A DNA stretch of 64,000 nucleotides, from the NCBI GenBank assembly GCA_949130485.1, contig OX422183.1, positions 11,940,543-12,004,542 of the forward strand. Direction: 5' to 3'. This DNA comes from Agelas oroides. Taxonomy: Eukaryota > Porifera > Demospongiae > Agelasida > Agelasidae. This document shows, one piece after another, positions 58,101 through 64,000 of the stretch. The position numbers and the translations under genes were made by a program. Position 1 is the stretch's first letter. Each line of letters starts with the position of its first letter. The notes beneath the pieces were generated by a model that saw only the letters and a list, made by a program, of their open reading frames with translations, was not told where the DNA came from and made no database searches.

Positions 58101-59944
58101 ATTTTTAGCAGTGAGGTGTTACTAACACATTATTATTAGTTCACTATTTGGTTTGCCAACAACGCATTGTTAGGGGGTGGGGTTAGGGTTAGGGTTGGGA
58201 TTAGAGAACAAAGAAAGAACTAAAGAAGATCAAAGGCACTACTAAGCCTTTGATGGCAATCCTGGACACCTCTCCATCTTCATTTGTGAAATTCTCATAA
58301 AGTCTGGCTTTCTTTTTGACACTAGCACATATGGCTGCTACATGGCCATCACAGTGTCATGATGAAACTACTGCATGGCGATGAAACTACTGCATGGCGA
58401 TGAAACTCAGTACTGACTACTTGACAAGCAAAATTTGTAGTCAACGATCTTACTTGCAACCGACTACTTGACGTATCGACTAGCTAATTGTTCTAGCTCT
58501 ATTCACTGAAAGTGAAGTAATTGCCCGCTCAGGGATGGACGTACTGTGAACCTTTTGCAGTAGAGTGGTGGATAGTTTTTTTTGTATAGTCTTGTTCCCA
58601 GCTCCCTGCCCAGCTTTTCATCATTTGCAGTACAATAGAAAGGTGGGCAGGGTCCTGGTAACATGGTAACTCCCTTGATCGCTCGCATGCTAGCGTCAAA
58701 GTTTTCTAAACAGTTAGAAGCAAATGAGGGTAGCTATATAAATGTATACATATTTAGAATGACTGAGCAGCACAATTAGCAAACAAATACCCAACCAAGC
58801 ATTATGGGCCCTTTCTTTGTAGCTGGCTGCAATCGTATTGGTAACCTTGATTTGTTACAGATGTGATACCATTGTCTTATCGTTAACCACAGATGTGTTA
58901 CCAGTGGTGGGAAGCGTGGTGGGATCGCTCTGTGGAATTCTTATCATTGGTATTTGTGCACTTGGTCTTGCACTGTTTTGCTTCGTTATGTACAAGAAAG
59001 GTGAGCCAGGAATATATAGACTACGTAGAGGTATAGTATAATATGTACAATGAGATGTTTAGTACCAATAGCTAGCTACATAAATTGTCAAGGGACTCTA
59101 ACATTAGCTGACTAAACATAATCATTAATGTTGCACAGTTCTCTGACTCTGTATACTTAATGTTCCACATAAACACCTAAAGTGTTTCTCCAGTATAGCC
59201 AAAAAGTATATAGTGGAGGGACTGTATAATGTGCATGATCGTGAGATGTTTTGTACCCATATTGACAATGAAAAGCTGTTTTTCAATCCAGCGTGTTGCT
59301 CTCCCAAACAATTCTAGCAGTTCATCCTTACTATCTCCATATCACGTTGGCAGCTCATAAAGTTTTGGGTCCATCATTGTTACAGTACCGTTACTATTTC
59401 GTAGCTCTACTGGGGAATACTTTAGGGTGATGGTAAATTTTAGGGTGATGGTGTTAGGGTGATGGTGAATAGGTGACATTAAGTACATATTCAGTTGTGT
59501 AATCTGATTATGTCATTGTTAGAGCATTGACTCTTATCAATGTTTGTTTGTTTGTTCGCTTTTATGGATGTATATTTTATCAGTACAGATATTTTATGGT
59601 AGCTAAATCAATAAGTAGATCTACCCCTTTTTTCTATCATAATAGGGATCAATGGATCATCGGGTGCTAGCAACAATGCATGCACAGAGGCAGATTATGA
59701 AGTCATTGACAAATATCAACCCAACAGTCATCCTTCAAAGCAATCCCCCTATGGCTTTATAAATGATGCTCCTGTGAACGCCAGTCTGCCTATGATCATA
59801 GAGGAGACAAAACTAGACCTTTCAGCAGAGGGTGCAAAGATGGAAATGCAAGAAGGCCAGGGCTCTTCAAGTACTGAGGACCCCTACACTGTCATGAACC
59901 CTGCTCAAGTGGCAACTGTTCATCAGAAGAACGAACATTCTTAA
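47476..59944 (+). CDS. Ig-FN3-FN3 single-pass receptor with tyrosine-motif tail (8 exons)
   Basis: This gene encodes a cell-surface receptor, probably for adhesion or recognition, signalling through SH2-domain partners. Exons 47476-47539, 48282-48596, 52172-52483, 55152-55228, 56738-56960, 57561-57731, 58893-59000 and 59646-59944 sum to 1,569 nt, giving 522 residues plus TAA. Residues 1-24 are a signal peptide. An Ig domain (about 25-127; C46 and C107) carries seven N-glycosylation sequons. FN3-1 (127-231) has LELTWPPP and NYTVRML; FN3-2 (231-331) has LSVEFTPP and DYTIEVQQNG. A Pro/Thr-rich stalk (331-388) and one helix (about 392-420) with YKK stop-transfer follow. The tail has YEVI (Y441), YQPN (Y447), SPYGFI (Y459, fits the ITIM consensus) and YTVM (Y504, a PI3K-type YxxM). 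The start has a good Kozak context (AACATGG). I do not recognise a named orthologue; the domain plan is like sponge and cnidarian Ig/FN3 receptors, with no kinase or phosphatase domain. Confidence 0.9.
48282..48596 (+). CDS. Receptor exon 2, Ig domain
   Basis: A T/G-rich tract and ATCCACAG form the acceptor; donor GTGGGT; phase 1 at both ends. TTFRCNGTQDPVW and SNVSCRVFV carry the two Ig cysteines, 61 residues apart; EVILTVQATEA is the strand before the second. Phase 1-1 is usual for extracellular Ig modules. Confidence 0.92.
48655..49190. repeat. Duplicated ~200-bp segment in receptor intron 2
   Basis: Two diverged direct copies (about 48671-48858 and 48935-49187) share GATATTGTCTAAGTG, TTTAAACAT, TTTGTTTGCACAAA and TGAATCCACCC.AGCTGTC. 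More diverged pieces lie at 49890-50020 and 50690-50870. Confidence 0.7.
48999..49065. mobile_element. TAGCC-family fold-back, 67 bp
   Basis: Ends TAGCCTTGTTCCCAGGCTC and GGGGCCTGGGAACGAGGCTA with a 28-bp centre. Inserted in the second copy of the duplicated intron segment, the first copy being empty. Flanking 9-mers match at only six positions. Confidence 0.8.
49353..49857. repeat. Two mirrored fold-back repeats
   Basis: AAAGCTATACTGGAAAATAT through TTTGTTGCCGTCTGTATTGT folds back on itself (49372-49492). A second copy lies in the opposite orientation at 49708-49850, so TTGGTACTATGGTGATAAT and its complement face each other. Family members at 37.6 and 39.3 kb. Confidence 0.7.
50121..50468. 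mobile_element. hAT-like MITE, perfect 8-bp duplication
   Basis: Ends CAGGGTTGTACCTATA and TATAGGTACAACCCTG; CAATCTAG repeats at 50113-50120 and 50469-50476. The arms are rich in GGTATAGGTA words. CAGGG ends plus an 8-bp duplication fit the hAT superfamily. Confidence 0.9.
51648..51742. mobile_element. TAGCC-family fold-back, 95 bp
   Basis: TAGCCTCATTCTCAGGCTCT and GAGAGCCTGGGAACGAGGCTA; the arms extend through CCTCGCCCCGACGAAAAAT and its complement. Same subfamily as 60473-60563. No 9-bp duplication visible. Confidence 0.85.
52006..52162. repeat. 44-bp minisatellite and CA run at FN3-1 acceptor
   Basis: About 2.7 copies of a unit with CACACCTACGTATGCATGCA, then an uninterrupted CA run (52131-52162) that ends nine bases before the exon 3 boundary. 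Confidence 0.93.
52172..52483 (+). CDS. Receptor exon 3, fibronectin III domain 1
   Basis: PPSTPEPLLQ, LELTWPPPFSWP and YPIQNYTVRML give the FN3 A-C strands with the hallmark Trp and Tyr; LLQFAVTATSMLGES is the F-G region. Phase 1 both ends; donor GTTAGT. The acceptor follows a CA run. Confidence 0.93.
53915..54267. mobile_element. hAT-like MITE, perfect 8-bp duplication
   Basis: Ends CAGGGGCGCCGAGAG and CTCGGTGGGCCTG; inner GGGGGCCCCGGGG near both ends. AGGCTAAC repeats at 53907-53914 and 54268-54275. A C18 run (54238-54255) lies in the right end. Confidence 0.88.
55152..55228 (+). CDS. Receptor exon 4, first part of FN3 domain 2
   Basis: VPRSFTVNHDVSFRNDGTPQ and LSVEFT form the A and B strands. 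Entry phase 1, exit phase 0, donor GTAAGT. It was found because the following exon begins mid-domain in phase 0 and needs this N-terminal piece; frame and domain both then fit. Confidence 0.82.
55311..55440. mobile_element. hAT-like terminal fragment
   Basis: CAGTGGCATAGCCAAGCTGG at left, a common hAT-type end, followed by GGGGCGCACTGGGG repeats. The right end is not found. Confidence 0.4.
55523..55786. repeat. 44-bp minisatellite, 6 copies
   Basis: Six units starting TTCTTCGCTCTCTTCGCTTT and ending TTTGCCACTACC, differing by single bases. Receptor intron 4. Confidence 0.95.
56062..56611. mobile_element. TAGAGCGTTTTCATCACGTG inverted-repeat element
   Basis: Left end TAGAGCGTTTTCATCACGTG and right end TGACGTCACATGAAAACGCT plus CTA. 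A second left end at 56288 and the mirrored CCGCCATCTTGGTGTACAAC / GTTGTACACCAACATGGCGG suggest a 324-bp unit (56288-56611) preceded by a partial copy. The end type resembles MITEs known from several animal genomes. Confidence 0.7.
56738..56960 (+). CDS. Receptor exon 5, rest of FN3 domain 2
   Basis: PPYVCPFQMADYTIEVQQNG through EYVLTITASTIAGSLSF gives the C-to-G strands. The acceptor follows a TTTG repeat and TTTTCAG; donor GTGAGT. A TAGCC-family insertion begins 22 bp after the exon. Confidence 0.9.
56983..57094. mobile_element. TAGCC-family fold-back, 112 bp, next to exon 5
   Basis: TAGCCTCGTTCCCAGGCCTA and TAGGCCTGGGAACGAGGCTA are perfect 20-bp inverted ends. GTAATTTCA repeats at 56974-56982 and 57095-57103. 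The centre resembles the 19743-19869 copy (CGGCTTGCATTCAGTATAAT). Confidence 0.93.
57561..57731 (+). CDS. Receptor exon 6, Pro/Thr-rich stalk
   Basis: PPLPTTHPPLPTTHPPLPPE and TTDTPTTDTPTTV, a mucin-like O-glycosylated stalk. It contains short internal repeats, so length may vary between alleles. Phase 1 both ends. Confidence 0.87.
58893..59000 (+). CDS. Receptor exon 7, transmembrane helix
   Basis: VVGSVVGSLCGILIIGICAL and GLALFCFVMYKK. Small-residue G-x3-G-like spacing (GSVVGSLCG) could favour helix pairing. Acceptor TAACCACAG, donor GTGAGC, phase 1 both ends. Confidence 0.92.
59646..59944 (+). CDS. Receptor exon 8, cytoplasmic tail and stop
   Basis: Encodes ADYEVIDKYQPN, SPYGFINDAPV, an acidic stretch and EDPYTVMNPAQV, ending KNEHS-stop at TAA 59942-59944. 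All four SH2-type tyrosine motifs (Y441, Y447, Y459, Y504) lie here. Confidence 0.92.
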
Positions 59945-60472
59945 TGCACTACTCTCACTGATGTAAACAGTACTTTGAAGAACAACTACACAAACACAAG
60001 ACTTGAATCCACAACTTTTTTCGTCTGTATTGTGAATTGATTGCTTGTAAAGTCTTGTGGTGTATGTATCACTTTTGTAAATACATTTATAGCCACTTGG
60101 AAGGATGTTTTATGTCAAAATTCGTGACTAATTGTTGACAGCTCATCATGGAATCGTTAACAGGTTCTCATCACCTTATTTTATTTGTAATCTTCAGCTG
60201 ATGATGTAATCACTGTAACACAATCATGCTTCTTTTATGCACTCAAGCTGGATTGCATGCAAGGACAATGTGCATGGAGGCCTGGAGGGAAAGGGCCGGG
60301 GCGTAGGAAAAATTGATAGACAGAAAAAAATTACCCATTTAAATTCACCTGGACATGCATGGAACCAACAGTGAATTATAATTATATGTACTTGACTTGT
60401 TTATGCATCAGATTATTTGGTCGTAATGAAATTTCTAGCAAGTGTTCAATAATTCATCTAGCTGTGGAGTGA

Positions 60473-60563
60473 TAGCCTCGTTCCCAGGCTCTCCACTCGC
60501 GCCAACGAAAAATAAAAACAGGATTTTTCGTCGGGGCGAGGGGAGAGTCTGGGAACAAGGCTA
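60473..60563. mobile_element. TAGCC-family fold-back, 91 bp, perfect 9-bp duplication
   Basis: TAGCCTCGTTCCCAGGCTCT and AGAGTCTGGGAACAAGGCTA; GTGGAGTGA repeats at 60464-60472 and 60564-60572. Same subfamily as 51648-51742. Confidence 0.92.
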
Positions 60564-60868
60564 GTGGAGTGATGTGCAGCAAAATGATGGATCAAAGCTT
60601 AATTTGGGACAAGTAAATCAGCAGCAGGCTGGTGGATATGTACTTTGAGGTATTCTTCATTGAGTCAGCAGATTGAGCTAGATTAATGAAAGATGGTAAT
60701 GACAACATCAGTGACTCTGATGAATCTATTTTTGCTGTTCATAAGTAAACACTCAAGTTGACCAGTTACAATTGACTGAAGTAGAGCATGGATGTTTGCC
60801 ACCAAGGCAATTTTCATCTAGCAATCCAGTACTAGTTAACAGTAAATATACAGTTAAATTTATAAAGA

Positions 60869-60911
60869 GATGTAGGGATGGCATGCCAAAAAGTATGCAA
60901 ACAAGGTAGGA
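60869..60911. repeat. Fragment of the 63.5-kb fold-back family
   Basis: AGATGTAGGGATGGCATGCC and AAAAAGTATGCAAACAAGGT match the arm of 63543-63812. Confidence 0.8.
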
Positions 60912-61585
60912 ATTATGCATGAAGCAAGGAATGTAATCAAGTGCACATTATTTACATTCCTGAGCCAATTAAGCACATTAAAACCAGTGTTTTCTGTTAT
61001 GCTGTTGAAGAGAGGCTATAAAAGAAAACCACGGAAGGAGGCTAGGGAACTAGTATTATTAATATCTAGGCTACTTACTAGAATGAGTACATACAATGGT
61101 CCTAAATACTGAGTGGTCACCATATACTTGCTGTGTTTGTGCTTTGTTCTTGTGTAGGTCTTGCAGTACATGCAAACAAATACTTTGGAAGTAAATATTG
61201 TCTTGGAAGATATTACCAAAGATCTTCCCTTCCCCTGTACAAAACTAAAGGCTTCAATAGAGGCTGGTGCATGGGTTTTGGGTCCACAAAAACATTTACT
61301 ACTCCCAACAGCTAACACCACAACCATTGTGAGGGGTAAACTGCAATCAAATGGAAGTGTTATGCTGTGGAACTAAGCAGCCTTCCAAAAGAGACCCATC
61401 TGCGGCTAGAGTGGTAAGCTCACAATCACATTTCTTATAGCTACTCCCAATTCTGAATCATTTGTTTTCCTTAACGATGCTTACAATCAATCAGTGCCTA
61501 CAGAGGCTGATGAAGGAAATATAAATACATCTAATGCTACTTTTTTCCTTTTCTCTGTAAATTTTTATGCAGAGACATACGTAAT

Positions 61586-61740
61586 CAGGGGCGGATCCAG
61601 AGGTTGAAGAAGAGGGGGGGACACATGGAGTGGGGTTGGTGGGGCCATGCGGCGCGCGCAGCGCGCGGAATTTTTTTGGTTCCTGTTAGGTACAGGCCGA
61701 ATGTCGCATCCGGTGGGTGGAGCTATGGGCATGACCTTGT
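61586..61740. mobile_element. hAT-like terminal fragment
   Basis: Begins CAGGGGCGGATCCAGAGG, a widespread hAT-type 5' end, then G-rich sequence and GCGGCGCGCGCAGCGCGCGG. The other end is not seen. Confidence 0.5.
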
Positions 61741-62274
61741 CGCACTGCCATGCCGTGAAAATGTAAGGGTTACCCCGCTTTTTGACGTCATCTCATTAAA
61801 TATTCATAAGACAACTTCGCAAACAGCATGGCTGTTGTACTTTGACCTCCACTGCTGACTTTTGCTTGCTTGGCAAGGCACCCAGCCAACTGTTCTACAG
61901 CTCTTCCTAAGGTATTCAGTAGAGATTTACAAGTGTGCCAATGCATCAGAACTCATAAGTTGATGTAAAACTCAGCAGTAGTCCATGTGGGTTGCATAAA
62001 TTATGGGCTACTCTGGTTACATGTACGTGAAGTTCTTTAGACTCTCCATCCTGGGGCAACAGGCCTGTGTTGGAGTGGCATGTGTATTCTAAAAGTTGGT
62101 TAAAGATATTGGTAACGTTTGCATCTCCACAACCAGGTTACTGAGGTTTCACTCACTTGATAAATACCTGTCATCTACATTTTGGTCATTTTTACCGTAG
62201 TACAAGCACCCAACCTTGTGAGACAAATGCTAATGGTTAGCTGGGCACCTTGCCAAGTTCGTTGAGGTCAAAAT

Positions 62275-62660
62275 TAGTCACGCAAGCCCGACCCACTTCC
62301 GCAAGAGAGGGGAAGGGTCTGGTGAACTGCGTATACAAGCCGTATCCCACCGGAATGCAATTAGTTGGATGACATAACCAGATTTCAAATAATGCACTTT
62401 TGAATTACCTGTTGCGGAGTAAGCACACTCCCCGAGAAGTAAAGTCGAAGTGTTTTTACAGCTTCTGCAGTAGCGGAAAAGATGCCCTAGCTCATGTCAA
62501 GACAGCTATTGCTACTCAAACAGTGATGTAATGCATCATGTGGCAAAATACTGCAATCTGATTGTACCGCACTGTACAGTGCGGCGGGACACGGCTTGTA
62601 TACGCTGTTTACCAGACCCTCTCTCTTCTCTAGCGGAAGTGGGTCGGGCCTGCGAGACTA
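62275..62660. mobile_element. TAGTC-ended element, perfect 9-bp duplication
   Basis: Ends TAGTCACGCAAGCCCGACCC and GGGTCGGGCCTGCGAGACTA; the arms continue for about 75 bp with a few mismatches (GTATACAAGCCGT / ACGGCTTGTATAC). GGTCAAAAT repeats at 62266-62274 and 62661-62669. The duplication length and TAG...CTA ends tie it to the TAGCC family. Confidence 0.92.
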
Positions 62661-63542
62661 GGTCAAAATGCACTGCAGCACTCAAACTTGCCAGACAAAA
62701 TCCAGTATGAAAAAGACTGGGTTCTAGCCACCAACTGTGCTGATGAAAACACTCAGCCACTGCCTGGAAACAACTTACTGTCCTGACTGATAAATGTACG
62801 TTCTAAACAAACTACACTGTCAAAGTGTACATGATGATACACTGAAGGGTTGAGAACTTGTACTATGGTAAGTATCTCCCCATCCAGCCTGGATAGTTAC
62901 TTGTATGCATAGAAAACGTACCAATACAGGGCCACTAGAAGAAAGTTGAGGAGTATGAGGCTGTTGGGTAAAATGCATGGGGAAAACTGACTTTTAGACC
63001 TACATTTTAGCAGTCAGGAAATGCTTGTTGAACTTAAAACAGGTAGCTACACTGCAAGATAGGTACTTCAAACCTGAAGGTTCCCATGTACTGTTTTATA
63101 TGATCACAACTATATACAGCTAATCTACCTGAATTTAGTCCGGGAACCATAAGATGCGCATAAATCGCACAAAGTTGGGCAAGTCGGCTGGAAAAAAATC
63201 TGCCATGGTCTGACCAGCCATACCAGTTCCAGTGCCTACATATAACTTTAAGTCTGCTAGCCTTGTTCTCAGGCCACCCTCAGATTTACAGATGTCAGAT
63301 CAAAGTTCCATTCAGAAACCTGTACTATACCATTGAGTAAATCATTTTTATGCAGAAATGGTATTTCCTTGCGAAATTTTGCCATCATAAATAGGATTAT
63401 CTAGTTCACTTAGTATTTCCAACTTGTTGGAAATTATGAAAAACGTGCATGTATTCTTGATCAAGGCAGCAACAAATAGTCTTATGTCGAGCCATCCAGG
63501 CCTCCCAATGAAAAATTTCTGGTGGATTGATTCAAATTCCTA

Positions 63543-63812
63543 AAGACTTAAAAAACATTAAAAATGTAAAAAGATGTAGGGATGGCATGCCAAAAAGTAT
63601 GCAAACAAGGTAGGGATGATATAATAGTGAAGGTAAATTTACAAAGCCTCATCCCTGCATCGTTTTCACACTAGTTTGCAACTGTAGTGTAAAAAGATGT
63701 AGGGATAGGACTTTGTAAATACCTTCACTATTATATCATCCCTACCTTGTTTGCATACTTTTTGGCATGCCATCCCTACATCTTTTTACATTTTTAATGT
63801 TTTTTAAGTCTT
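63543..63812. mobile_element. Fold-back element with ~105-bp near-perfect arms
   Basis: AAGACTTAAAAAACATTAAA through GTAGGGATGATATAATAGTG is repeated in inverse to 63812. The loop (about 63645-63705) contains ACTGTAGTGTAAAAAGATGT, nearly the core of the 6.7-kb minisatellite, and a diverged inverse of it. Confidence 0.88.
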
Positions 63813-64000
63813 GTTTCTGTACTTTTTTATCATAATCTCAGTTACAGTTAGACCTGGCTAAGCATCATGAAGACTATTATTCAAGTGTAACCACAGCCTA
63901 AGAACTTGAAGCAGCATCGACAGATTAGTAGACAAGTGGTTCCAAACATGTAATATGACAGCTGGAATCCGATGTAGAGCCAACCACTCTCCATACCAGA

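Larger units (their letters stand above)
59945..64000. other. Downstream flank of the receptor gene
   Basis: About 4 kb with no recognised gene. The receptor 3' UTR lacks AATAAA; an AATACA variant near 60080 is the nearest candidate. It holds the repeats at 60473, 60869, 61586, 62275 and 63543. A 71-codon frame at 61161-61376 (KASIEAGAWVLGPQKHLLL) is unassigned. Confidence 0.6.

Noticed and set aside
58167-58205. Interstitial telomere (GGTTAGGGTTAGGGTTGGG), also near 36290-36340
   Set aside because: Only about three imperfect units at each place; not enough to infer a fused or captured telomere.
61016-61376. Coding exon of a third gene downstream of the receptor
   Set aside because: Overlapping frames on both strands, none with a recognised domain; possible decayed mobile sequence.

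Overview
The window comes from an animal nuclear genome. Two plus-strand genes are split into many short exons with GT-AG introns, and most of the remaining DNA is small non-autonomous transposons, fold-back repeats and minisatellites. The second gene is an Ig/fibronectin-III receptor with tyrosine motifs in its tail, which points to a metazoan. The overall style suggests an early-diverging animal, with a sponge as my best guess; no single sequence here proves that.

Gene 1 (319-44716, 5' end off the window) is a glycoside hydrolase family 31 alpha-glucosidase of the acid/lysosomal type. Twelve exons join in frame into 562 codons plus a stop. They cover the catalytic barrel (nucleophile WLDMNE, acid/base HWSGD) and the C-terminal beta domains. 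Introns are short at the left (274-1,900 bp) and grow to 4-9 kb towards the 3' end, where repeat insertions accumulate.

Gene 2 (47476-59944) has eight exons joining into 522 codons. They encode a signal peptide, one Ig domain, two FN3 domains, a Pro/Thr-rich stalk, one membrane helix and a tail of about 100 residues with four SH2-type tyrosine motifs. The exon-domain match is close: one exon each for the signal peptide, Ig, FN3-1, stalk, membrane helix and tail, with FN3-2 on two exons.

Repeats fall into recurring classes. (1) A TAGCC...GGCTA fold-back family with 9-bp target duplications, perfect at five loci counting a TAGTC relative. (2) CCRTA-ended elements at TA sites, in three subfamilies. 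(3) hAT-like elements with perfect 8-bp duplications (50.1, 53.9 and 22.4 kb). (4) The 3' part of a non-LTR retrotransposon (LINE) carrying an internal 40-bp minisatellite. (5) tRNA-derived sequences at 23.4, 26.5 and 45.8 kb. (6) About eight minisatellites. Several repeats sit on splice acceptors: a pyrimidine minisatellite before GH31 exon 3, a 74-bp duplication copying the acceptor of exon 8, and a CA run before the FN3-1 exon.

I saw no convincing retrovirus-like or Polinton-like element. Downstream of gene 2 (59945-64000) I recognise only repeats and unassigned open frames.
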